A DNA stretch of 64,000 bases from Fulvivirga maritima (GTDB taxonomy: Bacteria; Bacteroidota; Bacteroidia; Cytophagales; Cyclobacteriaceae), in the NCBI RefSeq assembly GCF_021389955.1, contig NZ_CP089980.1:3715001-3779000 (forward strand), written 5' to 3'. Positions 56,465 to 64,000 of this stretch are shown in pieces. Within the stretch, counting starts at the first letter, position 1. Each line of letters opens with the position of its first letter. The position numbers and the translations under genes were made by a program. Under the pieces are notes generated by a model, which did no database searches, was not told where the DNA came from, and saw nothing but the letters and a program-made list of their open reading frames with translations.

Positions 56465-58501
56465 ATGGCTAATATAAAACTTGATAAGTTATCAGCAGAT
56501 AATATAAGGCTATTATCAGTAGCCATGGTTGAAAAAGCCAAGTCAGGTCACCCTGGTGGACCCATGGGTGGAGCGGACTTTATGCATATTCTTTACAGTG
56601 AATTTTTGAAATTCGACCCAGATGATATGCAATGGCGATGGAGAGACAGATTCTTCTTGGATCCTGGTCACCTTTCAGCTATGCTTTATTCGCAGCTTTA
56701 CCTTTTAGGTAACTATTCTAAAGAAGATGTTTCTAACTTCCGTCAGTGGGGTTCTGTAACTCCTGGTCACCCGGAAGTAGACCATAAAAGAGGTGTAGAA
56801 AACACTTCAGGACCTCTTGGTCAGGGACATGCAATGGGTATAGGAGCTGCTTTAGCAGGTAAATTCTTAGAAGAAAGGTTTGGAGCCTGGACCGATCACA
56901 CTGTATATGCTTACATATCTGATGGTGGTATTCAGGAAGAAATAAGTCAGGGTGCTGGCCGTATAGCTGGTTATCTTGGTCTTAGCAACCTTGTTATGTT
57001 CTTTGATAGTAACGATGTACAGCTAAGTACCTATACTGATGAAGTGACTTCTGAAGATACTGCTAAGAAATATGAAGCTTGGGGCTGGAAAGTAGTAACC
57101 ATTGATGGCCATGATCATGATGCTATCAGAGGTGCTCTTAAAGAAGCTGAAGCTGAAAAAGAAAAGCCTTTCCTTATTATTGGTAAAACCATAATGGGTA
57201 AAGGAGCTGTAGATGCTGAAGGCAAGCCTTATGAAGGATATAGTGAATTACATGGTAAGCCAGTAGGCGGTACAGGTGCTTCTTATGAGAAGACTGTGGA
57301 AGCCTTAGGTGGAAGTGTAGAAGATCCTTTCGCTATTTTCTCTGACGTAGAGTCTTATTATAAAGAAATTCTCGATAAGAAAAGAGAAGAAGTAAAAGCA
57401 AAAAGAGCTGAAGAAGCAGAGTGGAAAAGCAAAAATGCTGAATTGGCAGAAAAGCTTGAGCTGTTCTTTAGTGGAGATATTCCTGAGATTGACTTCTCTC
57501 AAATACCACAAAAGGCTAATATAGCCTCTCGTGATGCATCATCAGCAGTACTTGCTTATTTGGCTGATAAAGTAGAAAACCTTGTGGTAGCTTCTGCTGA
57601 CTTGGCTAATAGTGATAAAACTGATGGTTTCCTTAAGAAATCTAAGGCCTTTGGTCCTCATGAGTACAGCGGAAACTTTATGCATGCAGGTGTTTCTGAG
57701 TTTACTATGGCTGCTATGGCTAACGGTATGGCTCTACACGGAGGTATAATTCCTGTAGTGGGTACTTTCTTCATTTTCTCTGATTACCAAAAGCCTGCTT
57801 ACAGACTTTCTGCTCTTATGGAGCTACCGGTAATCTACTTATGGACGCATGATGCCTTTAGAGTAGGAGAGGATGGACCAACTCACCAGCCAATAGAGCA
57901 AGAAGCTCAGTTGAGACTGTTGGAAAAACTACGTAACCATAAAGGGGAGAGAAGTTTATTAGCGCTTAGACCTGCTGATGCAGCAGAAACTACAGTAGCT
58001 TGGGAGATGGCTTTGAAAAACAAGAAAACTCCTACCGGCTTAATATTTTCAAGACAAGGTATAAAAGACCTTATTGCTAAAGACGGAGATCGTTATGCAG
58101 AAGCTGAGCAAGCTAGAAAAGGAGCTTACACAGTACAATCTGTTGAGGGAGCCGATGTTACTTTAGTAGCCAATGGTTCTGAAGTAGCCACTTTATTTGA
58201 AGCAGCAGAGCTGTTGAAAAAAGACGGTATAAAATCAAACATTGTATCTGTTCCTTCTGAAGGTTTATTCAGAGATCAGTCAGCTGAATATCAGGCTGAA
58301 GTGCTTAACGAACAAGCGCCTATCTTTGCTTTAACTGCGGGCTTACCAGTAACTATGGAAGGTCTTATCGGTAAAAAAGGTAAAGTATTTGGACTTGAAC
58401 ACTTCGGATACTCAGCTCCTGCTGGTACGCTAGATGAGAAATTTGGCTTTACAGGAGAGAATATCTACAATCAAGTGAAATCTTTCTTGAGCAGCTTGTA
58501 A
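56465..58501 (+). CDS. tkt: Transketolase
   Basis: Thiamine-diphosphate enzyme of 678 residues, linking xylulose 5-phosphate to glycolysis and the pentose phosphate pathway. AKSGHPGGPMGGADFMHILY marks the N-terminal domain, and the magnesium/ThDP motif is SDGGIQEEISQG through NLVMFFDSNDVQLS. The pyrimidine domain has SADLANSDKT, and THDAFRVGEDGPTHQPIEQ is the classical transketolase signature. As third gene after xylBA it supplies the next step for the product of the pathway. Confidence 0.96.
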   Translation: MANIKLDKLSADNIRLLSVAMVEKAKSGHPGGPMGGADFMHILYSEFLKFDPDDMQWRWRDRFFLDPGHLSAMLYSQLYLLGNYSKEDVSNFRQWGSVTPGHPEVDHKRGVENTSGPLGQGHAMGIGAALAGKFLEERFGAWTDHTVYAYISDGGIQEEISQGAGRIAGYLGLSNLVMFFDSNDVQLSTYTDEVTSEDTAKKYEAWGWKVVTIDGHDHDAIRGALKEAEAEKEKPFLIIGKTIMGKGAVDAEGKPYEGYSELHGKPVGGTGASYEKTVEALGGSVEDPFAIFSDVESYYKEILDKKREEVKAKRAEEAEWKSKNAELAEKLELFFSGDIPEIDFSQIPQKANIASRDASSAVLAYLADKVENLVVASADLANSDKTDGFLKKSKAFGPHEYSGNFMHAGVSEFTMAAMANGMALHGGIIPVVGTFFIFSDYQKPAYRLSALMELPVIYLWTHDAFRVGEDGPTHQPIEQEAQLRLLEKLRNHKGERSLLALRPADAAETTVAWEMALKNKKTPTGLIFSRQGIKDLIAKDGDRYAEAEQARKGAYTVQSVEGADVTLVANGSEVATLFEAAELLKKDGIKSNIVSVPSEGLFRDQSAEYQAEVLNEQAPIFALTAGLPVTMEGLIGKKGKVFGLEHFGYSAPAGTLDEKFGFTGENIYNQVKSFLSSL

Positions 58502-58560
58502 GCTAATATATTATAAATTAAACAATCAATGGGAAGTGCGAATTTTGAAGAGAATGCATT

Positions 58561-59256
58561 ATGGAGAATAGTAACTTTTCTGATAAAGTAATAGAAGCAC
58601 TTTCCATTGATACTGTAATATTTGGTTTTGAGAAGTCTAAGCTGTTTGTTCTTCTGGTAAAACATGGAGAGGGCAAATATGCCGGACAGTGGGCATTGCC
58701 TGGCGGTTTCATTAAATACAATGAGAGCGTAGATGATGCTGCCTACCGAATATTAACAGACCAAACTGCGGTAAGAGATATTTTTCTGGAAGAACTGAAA
58801 ACTTTCGGAGAAGTGAACCGCTACCCTGAGCGCCGCGTAATCACCGTGGCCTACTATGCGCTGGTAAACAAACAAAATTTCGAACTAAATGCAGGTGCTT
58901 CGGTATCTGATGTGCGCTGGTTCAACATCCATGAGGTGCCCAGCCTCTTGTTTGATCATAATGACATCCTGGATTATGGTTTCAATCACCTCAAGCACAA
59001 AATTCAACACGAACCCATTGGGTTTAATCTTTTACCCAGAAAATTCACTCTCCTACAGATAAAGGAGCTTTATGAAGCTATTTTAGAAACGGAGCTTGAT
59101 AAATCTAACTTTAGAAGGAAGTTTATAAACATGAATTTGTTAGTAGCCTGTAATGAAAAACAAAAGGATGTAGCCCACCGTGCTGCCCGACTTTACAGGT
59201 TTGATGAATCAGTGTATAATAACCTTTTGAAAAAGGGATTTGTTTTTGAAGTGTAA
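58561..59256 (+). CDS. Nudix-related transcriptional regulator, probable xylose regulator
   Basis: Protein of 231 residues: an N-terminal Nudix-fold domain (about 12-145) and a C-terminal winged-helix region (about 150-231, with LLPRKFTLLQIKELYEAILE). The Nudix box is degraded: GGFIKYNE keeps the first glutamate, but the normal REUXEE is RILTDQ, so hydrolysis is not expected. This is the layout of NrtR-family regulators, which in Bacteroides include the arabinose regulator. Placed directly after xylBA-tkt, it is likely a sensor of a xylose-pathway intermediate. The ligand is inferred. Confidence 0.8.
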   Translation: MENSNFSDKVIEALSIDTVIFGFEKSKLFVLLVKHGEGKYAGQWALPGGFIKYNESVDDAAYRILTDQTAVRDIFLEELKTFGEVNRYPERRVITVAYYALVNKQNFELNAGASVSDVRWFNIHEVPSLLFDHNDILDYGFNHLKHKIQHEPIGFNLLPRKFTLLQIKELYEAILETELDKSNFRRKFINMNLLVACNEKQKDVAHRAARLYRFDESVYNNLLKKGFVFEV

Positions 59257-59269
59257 AACGCTAAATTAG

Positions 59270-59301
59270 GTAAGTAACTACTATCTAGGTGCTTACTTTT
59301 T
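59270..59301 (+). terminator. Hairpin terminator after the Nudix regulator gene
   Basis: GTAAG / CTTAC stem (59270-59274 and 59292-59296) with inner CTA/TAG pairing, followed by five T residues. Moderate strength, 13 nt after the stop codon. Confidence 0.6.
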
Positions 59302-59347
59302 ACCTGTTACGCGTATATATTACTGCTATTAATTGGCTTTATAGGAG

Positions 59348-60085
59348 ATGGTTAACAGATATTTATTACAACAAGGATACCTTAGTTGTAATTTAGAAGA
59401 ATTGGAGAGAGTGAAGAATAAGGTTAAAATAATGCCTGCAATTTGCCTGGTGCTTACCGCAACAGGTATTATACTTCAACAGCCACTAATTAACGTATTG
59501 GTTTTTTTGATAGGTTTTCTAGGGTTTGTAATGAAGAAATATCACCCTTTAGATTATCTGGTAAGTAAAATAGCCCATTTATTAGGTAAGCCATTTGAGC
59601 GACTATCAAACCCACTTCCTCGCCGACTAGCATGTGTTTCAGGAGCTTTTTTCAACTTATTAATAGCTATTAGCTTATTCAATAACCTTACTTATCTGGC
59701 TATTGCCTTTGGTGCTATACTTGGTGTGTTGCAGTTGATTGTGATTTTTACTCATTTTTGTGCAGCTAGTTGGTTGTATGAAGAGATGTATAAGTACCTG
59801 GATTTTGGAGAACACATAAGTGTACAAGAAGCTCGTAAACTGCATAGAGAAGGAGCACTATTAGTAGATGTAAGATCGCCTAAAGAATACCAAAGACAGG
59901 TCATATCAGGAGCTATTAACATACCATTCCAGATGTTAGAGCAGCACACTGCTTTTCATAATAAAAAAATCATTTTATACTGCGATAGTGGTCTAAGGTC
60001 TCAAGAAGCAGCTCAAATTATTAATACTAGGGGCTGGGCTACTGCCTATAACCTGGGAAATATTAAGAATGCCATTAGCTTATAG
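59348..60085 (+). CDS. DUF4395-rhodanese fusion membrane protein
   Basis: A 245-residue protein with two parts. The N-terminal half (about 25-145) has four membrane helices and resembles DUF4395 (Cys in VIFTHFCAASW near the end). The C-terminal half (about 155-245) is a cytoplasmic rhodanese domain with LLVDVRSPKEY and active-site loop CDSGLRS (Cys212). Rhodanese domains transfer sulfane sulfur or bind persulfides; fused to a membrane domain, it could handle sulfur at the membrane. Stands between opposed genes and ends 4 nt before the convergent regulator gene. Function is unproven. Confidence 0.8.
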   Translation: MVNRYLLQQGYLSCNLEELERVKNKVKIMPAICLVLTATGIILQQPLINVLVFLIGFLGFVMKKYHPLDYLVSKIAHLLGKPFERLSNPLPRRLACVSGAFFNLLIAISLFNNLTYLAIAFGAILGVLQLIVIFTHFCAASWLYEEMYKYLDFGEHISVQEARKLHREGALLVDVRSPKEYQRQVISGAINIPFQMLEQHTAFHNKKIILYCDSGLRSQEAAQIINTRGWATAYNLGNIKNAISL

Positions 60086-60089
60086 TCTT

Positions 60090-62999
60090 TTAGAACTTCA
60101 AAATAAACTCTTGCAGGTTAGTTGATCTTTCTAGTTCTAGCTTTTTCCTAAGTCGATAACGGCATATTTCTACACCTCTTACTGATATATTTAGAAGCTG
60201 AGCTACCTCTTTGGTAGAAAGGTTCAGTCTCAAATAAGCACTAAGCTTCATTTCTTGTGGACTCAGGTTAGGATATGACTGTTTTAATCGGTTAGTGAAG
60301 TCTCCATGAACCTGATCAAAGTGAAAAGAGAAATGCTCCCAGTCTGCATCCTGAGAAATATTCTTATCAATATTGGTGATGATTTTTCTTAGCTCTTTTT
60401 TTACCTCCTGGTTTTTGCTCCGCTTTGATATTCCGGAAAGATTACTTTTAATATTAGAAATGAAGCCATTTTTGTTGATGAGGTGCATAGTGGAGGTGGC
60501 TAATTCCTTATTTTTATTTTCTATTTCTTTTTGAAGGTTCTCATTTTTCAACCGCTGTATTTCATCGGCAGTTTCTTTGGTAATGGTTTCTATTTCAGAG
60601 TCTTTTCTGTGAAGTTCCTTCTCTTGGGTAAGTGACATAGCCATTTTCTCGCGCTTATGCTTTTTATCAAACAGGTAAAAGGAGCTGAATAATGACATGA
60701 TGATGATAACACTATAACCTAAGTAGGCCCAGGTAGTTCTGTACCATGGCGGCAGTACCACAAAGGTATAATGGGCAATTTCACTTTCTTTTCCATAAAT
60801 ATTGGTAGCTTGTACATGAAAAGTATAAGTGCCCTCATGCAGGTTAGTATATTCTTTTTCCGTCTTAGTAGTCCATTCGCTCCAGTTTTTGTCAGCATTT
60901 TCCAGCCAGAATTTATATTTTGTTCCTTCAAGACCATCTATATAAGCTGCGCTGTAAGAAAGCTGAATAGAGTTATTATTAAAATCTAGTTTAGGAATCA
61001 TGCTTTTAGGCTGGTGATTAGTAATGGTACCGTTTTGAGTAAAAAAACCACTAAAGAGAAGGGTCGTGGAGTCGCCGGTAAGCTTCACACTTCTTATTAA
61101 CGTATGAAAACTGTGGTCAGGGATATTTTTTTTGTTGGCATCATATAAAATAAAACCTTCCTTAGCTGCATATAAGACCTGATTAGCACTGAGTATATTT
61201 ACATTTTGCAGGTCATCATTCAGCATGTCCTGTAGCTTGTTGAAAATATTCTTTTTTAGAGCAAAGCCGCCAGTAGGCTTACTCTCTAGCATACCGATTT
61301 CATCAGGGGAGAGGAAGTAAATGTTTTGAAAGGTATCTTCAGCCAGCGCTGTAATGACTTCATTTTTGAAATAAGGTGAAAAGAAATTATCTAATACAAA
61401 CCGGTCATTTTGTTCGTCATATCTATAGATCTGATTAGTGGTAGTGAAGATCAGTCGATTGTTAATGTTAAAGACATTGATCATTAAATTAGAAGGAAGC
61501 CCATTTTCCTCACCATAAAATTTCACTGTTTTTACTGAATCCAGCTTTTCATTAAGGGTTAACCTATAAATTCCCTTATAGCCATGTGTCATCCAGATAT
61601 CGCCATTTTTGTCTTGTTGCATCACTCTTGATGACTCATTGAACCCTTTTATTTTATGCTGAAAGGTAAGTAGCCCATTTTCCTCCTTATAAAGATTGAG
61701 GCCTTTGTAATACCCTTCTAATACATAATCAGGATGATGTTTTAAAGGCAGGAAGGTCCAGGAGCCAGGTATCGAGGAAATGCTTTTGGCTTGGAGGTCA
61801 TTTATAGTCAGGGCTCCTTTATGATGCCCTATCATGAGGTGTTGCTTTATTTTATCAATAGAATAGACTTGTCCTTCAGTATTAGGAATGAACTTATATT
61901 TTTCTTCTGTAGCCTGGGTCTGAATGTTTTTATAAAAAAGGCCATTGTTAGTGCCAAGGTAGAGGTTGTCGTCATCTAAAAAGCCGACATAGCCGGAGCC
62001 GGGGAGTCCCACTTGTTCATTGATATAAGAAAAGGGCATGCCCAGTTCTACATAGGTTATTCCATTATTATGACCTAGCCACAGGTTATTTTGTAAGTCT
62101 TCATAGAGGCAGAGTACTGTCCTATTATTGAGTCCCTGTCCCTTATTCAGGTGTAGTATTAATTCACCCTGAGGAGAAAGGATAAACAGGCCCTTGTTTT
62201 GTGTTCCTATAGCAAAATTTCCATTTCGTAATCGCTGAGCGCATTTTATAGAGGCCTCCTTAAATATAGGAAGGCTGCCTTCCCACGGAGTTATAGTGTT
62301 ATTGTTAGTAGTAAAAATACCATCGTTTTCAGTGGCTATCCAGAGGTTATCACCCGTGAGGGAGAGTACACTGGTAATTTTTATGTCTTTGAGTTTATTG
62401 CCGAAGGGAAGTGGTGTGATCTGATGGTTATGTAGTGAAGAAAGCCCTATTTCTAATTGGTTGACATATAGCTGATGATTAACGAAGAAAATATTTTCGG
62501 GTGGATATTCAGGTTCAATAATGTCAATTTTTCCATCCTCAGTATAAATAAAGATATGCTTGAAAGTGCCAAAAATTACTCTTTCATTATCAATAAACAC
62601 TTTCCAGGTCTCATCAAAGTCTCTATATTCTTTTGGTAGACTGTCTGCTAATGATGTATAGGAAAGTTGGCCTGTTTTTGCGGGACATAAATAGCCAAAA
62701 TCGCCCTGGCTGGCTACATAAATTTTGCCTTCATCATTTATAGCTATGTGCCTGGCCTTAGTCCCCTGTTTGTTTCCATAAATGGTCCACTTGGTGCCGT
62801 CGTATTCAAGTATGCCGAAATTATTGGCGATATAGATCAATCCATATTTGTTTTGGGTAATAGACCAGTTTTGTATTCCGCCATGATATTCGTTAGTGGC
62901 ATAATAACGAATGAAAGGAAGACCCAGGTTGTAGTTTTGAGAAATACATATTTTACTGGTTAAGACAACAAAAAGGAGAAAAAAGGCAATTTTTTTCAT
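60090..62999 (-). CDS. Beta-propeller/Y_Y_Y sensor with LuxR-type DNA-binding domain
   Basis: One-component membrane regulator of 969 residues (ATG 62999). Signal peptide, then a periplasmic two-bladed-type propeller region (about 25-665) with Reg_prop-like repeats such as GLIYIANNFGILEYDGTKW. A Y_Y_Y (triple tyrosine) domain follows (about 690-760, KYKFWLENADKNWSEWTT), then one membrane helix (about 768-790), a coiled coil (~800-865) and a C-terminal helix-turn-helix, LSTKEVAQLLNISVRGVEIC. It lacks a kinase. Divergent from a susC gene, it likely senses a glycan or oligomer outside the inner membrane and controls that receptor directly. Confidence 0.88.
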   Translation of the reverse strand: MKKIAFFLLFVVLTSKICISQNYNLGLPFIRYYATNEYHGGIQNWSITQNKYGLIYIANNFGILEYDGTKWTIYGNKQGTKARHIAINDEGKIYVASQGDFGYLCPAKTGQLSYTSLADSLPKEYRDFDETWKVFIDNERVIFGTFKHIFIYTEDGKIDIIEPEYPPENIFFVNHQLYVNQLEIGLSSLHNHQITPLPFGNKLKDIKITSVLSLTGDNLWIATENDGIFTTNNNTITPWEGSLPIFKEASIKCAQRLRNGNFAIGTQNKGLFILSPQGELILHLNKGQGLNNRTVLCLYEDLQNNLWLGHNNGITYVELGMPFSYINEQVGLPGSGYVGFLDDDNLYLGTNNGLFYKNIQTQATEEKYKFIPNTEGQVYSIDKIKQHLMIGHHKGALTINDLQAKSISSIPGSWTFLPLKHHPDYVLEGYYKGLNLYKEENGLLTFQHKIKGFNESSRVMQQDKNGDIWMTHGYKGIYRLTLNEKLDSVKTVKFYGEENGLPSNLMINVFNINNRLIFTTTNQIYRYDEQNDRFVLDNFFSPYFKNEVITALAEDTFQNIYFLSPDEIGMLESKPTGGFALKKNIFNKLQDMLNDDLQNVNILSANQVLYAAKEGFILYDANKKNIPDHSFHTLIRSVKLTGDSTTLLFSGFFTQNGTITNHQPKSMIPKLDFNNNSIQLSYSAAYIDGLEGTKYKFWLENADKNWSEWTTKTEKEYTNLHEGTYTFHVQATNIYGKESEIAHYTFVVLPPWYRTTWAYLGYSVIIIMSLFSSFYLFDKKHKREKMAMSLTQEKELHRKDSEIETITKETADEIQRLKNENLQKEIENKNKELATSTMHLINKNGFISNIKSNLSGISKRSKNQEVKKELRKIITNIDKNISQDADWEHFSFHFDQVHGDFTNRLKQSYPNLSPQEMKLSAYLRLNLSTKEVAQLLNISVRGVEICRYRLRKKLELERSTNLQEFILKF

Positions 63000-63039
63000 A
63001 ATTACATATCGCAATAATCTATTTAAGGTAGTAATATAC

Positions 63040-63181
63040 TTGATGTATTTTGTAGTATTAAATGAGAAGATGTATAAATTCCATAAAATGTGTTTAAAGA
63101 GGAATTAGGTGTATTTTTATTCTTTATGATGAATTTTTTTTCATTGGTTTTGGATGGTTGATGTATTTATGATGTAGTATT
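63040..63181 (+). repeat. Two direct repeats in the regulator/susC intergenic region
   Basis: TTGATGTATTT followed by TGTAGTATT occurs at 63040-63059 and again, with a 4-nt insertion, at 63158-63181. The copies are about 118 bp apart and lie between divergent start codons. They could be regulator binding sites; AT-rich sequence makes chance similarity possible, but 20 matching bases is long for that. Confidence 0.5.
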
Positions 63182-63210
63182 TTTTTTGTGATATCAGGTT
63201 AAATCTAGTT

Positions 63211-63240
63211 GTTTGCAGCATGAATCGCAAACGATTGCAA
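63211..63240 (+). promoter_or_regulatory. Overlapping palindromes upstream of susC, candidate operator
   Basis: GTTTGC-N10-GCAAAC (63211-63216 and 63227-63232) overlaps AATCG-CAAA-CGATT (63223-63236), both perfect inverted repeats. The central GCAAACGATTGC also resembles LacI-family operators with a CG centre. Lies 24 nt before the susC start codon. Confidence 0.5.
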
Positions 63241-63263
63241 AAATCATTTCTCTAAATAACCTT

Positions 63264-64000
63264 ATGAATATGAAAAAAATCCTACTATTTAGTTTTCTCA
63301 TGCTTCTTGGCTGGGCCGGGTATAGCCAGACTCAGGTCTCAGGTACCGTCTCCGATGAAAATGGGGAGCCATTGCCAGGGGTAAGTATTTTGGTGAAGGG
63401 TACGACACAAGGTACTGTTACCGGAATGGATGGTGGCTATGTTATCAATATATCTAATGATAACGCAGTCTTAGTTTTTAGTTTCATTGGCTATGTTACC
63501 CGTGAGGTACCTCTCAATAGCCGAAATAAAATAGATGTAGAACTTTCAGAAGACATCACTTCATTGGAGGAGGTAGTGGTAATTGGTTATGGTACTCAGA
63601 AGAGGAGTTCTATTACCGGCTCCATTGCTTCAATCGATTCAGATGAAATTACGCAAGCGCCTGTTAGCCGTATAGAGCAATCTCTACAAGGTAAGGTAGC
63701 TGGTGTGCAGGTAACTAGTCAATCCGGTCAGCCAGGAGATAAGCCTACTATAAGAATTAGGGGAGCAGGTACTAACGGTAGTGCTGAGCCTATTTATATT
63801 GTGGATGGCTTTCAGGTGTCAGGAATTGATTATCTAAACCCTGGTGATATCGCTAAAATGGATATTTTAAAAGATGCCGCTTCTGCTGCTATCTATGGAG
63901 CCAGAGGTGCTAATGGTGTTGTGCTTATCACTACTAAATCAGGAAATGGTAAGCCTCTCATCCAATACAGTGGCTATTATGGTGTACAGAACGCCTGGAA
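63264..64000 (+). CDS. SusC/RagA-type TonB-linked outer-membrane receptor (3' end outside window)
   Basis: The start of a TonB-dependent importer; 245 codons are visible. ATG 63264 (or 63270) opens a signal peptide ending AGYSQ. The carboxypeptidase-like domain follows (VSGTVSDENGEPLPGVSILV, then GTVTGMDGGYVI), then a TonB-box region EEVVVIGYGTQKRSSITGS and the plug domain with IRGAGTNGSAEPIYIVDGF. The SusC signature LKDAASAAIYGARGANGVVL is also present. The frame has no stop before the window edge. A susD-like gene would be expected downstream. Substrate unknown. Confidence 0.95.
   Translation, partial: MNMKKILLFSFLMLLGWAGYSQTQVSGTVSDENGEPLPGVSILVKGTTQGTVTGMDGGYVINISNDNAVLVFSFIGYVTREVPLNSRNKIDVELSEDITSLEEVVVIGYGTQKRSSITGSIASIDSDEITQAPVSRIEQSLQGKVAGVQVTSQSGQPGDKPTIRIRGAGTNGSAEPIYIVDGFQVSGIDYLNPGDIAKMDILKDAASAAIYGARGANGVVLITTKSGNGKPLIQYSGYYGVQNAW

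Noticed and set aside
1-64000. CRISPR arrays, insertion sequences, tRNA genes, phage modules and antiphage islands
   Set aside because: No regularly spaced repeats, transposase, integrase, cloverleaf or toxin-antitoxin pair could be seen on either strand; codon use looks even across the window.

Overview
The window is a gene-dense, AT-rich chromosomal segment of a Bacteroidota bacterium, most likely a Cytophagales member (a Fulvivirga/Marivirga/Reichenbachiella-like lineage is a guess). The evidence is an alternative complex III plus aa3 oxidase operon in the arrangement typical of the phylum, a TamL lipoprotein next to TamB, a SusC-type TonB-dependent receptor, a protein with a type IX secretion sorting domain, and promoters of the Bacteroidota form TTTG-N19-TAnnTTTG. 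I see no tRNA, rRNA, CRISPR array, insertion sequence, integrase or phage gene. Both window edges cut genes: tamB on the left and a susC-like gene on the right.

Layout. Positions 1-10.4 kb hold envelope biogenesis genes: tamB-tamL, an OmpA lipoprotein, an Omp85 protein broken by one frameshift, and a small lipoprotein. Positions 10.5-11.4 kb hold an orphan HepT-like protein and an Hsp20. Positions 11.7-28.3 kb hold one long respiratory locus: actABCDEF (quinol:cytochrome c oxidoreductase), coxB, coxA, ctaA, ctaB, two subunit III genes and subunit IV. After an internal terminator-like hairpin come a SCO-like protein without copper ligands, a DUF420 protein and a small CxxC membrane protein. 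Positions 28.4-35.7 kb hold a giant NtrY-like histidine kinase and a 1147-residue outer-membrane protein. Positions 35.8-37.3 kb, minus strand, hold MlaE/MlaF-like lipid transporter genes; mlaF is frameshifted in an A/T run. Positions 37.4-43.2 kb hold an SDR enzyme, long-form ispG, small proteins, a K-rich lipoprotein and a YfcC-type transporter. Positions 43.2-47.7 kb hold GMP reductase, an orphan XylF-like binding protein, pyrR-pyrB and wrbA. Positions 47.7-53.2 kb, minus strand, hold a T9SS-exported FG-GAP/ASPIC protein and the putrescine genes aguB-aguA. Positions 53.5-59.3 kb hold a xylose operon (xylB-xylA-tkt) followed by a Nudix-like regulator. Positions 59.3-64 kb hold a DUF4395-rhodanese fusion, a beta-propeller LuxR regulator and the divergent susC start.

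The respiratory genes would assemble a quinol-to-oxygen chain without a bc1 complex, together with the heme A pathway it needs. The xylose genes would feed xylose into the pentose phosphate pathway, with the degenerate Nudix protein as probable sugar sensor. The last two genes form a regulator/receptor pair for polymer or sugar uptake. Most of the window is ordinary core genome. The most unusual points are the copper-ligand-free SCO homologue, the catalytically degraded orphan HepT, nested inverted repeats upstream of wrbA and susC, and two single-base homopolymer frameshifts that may be sequencing errors.
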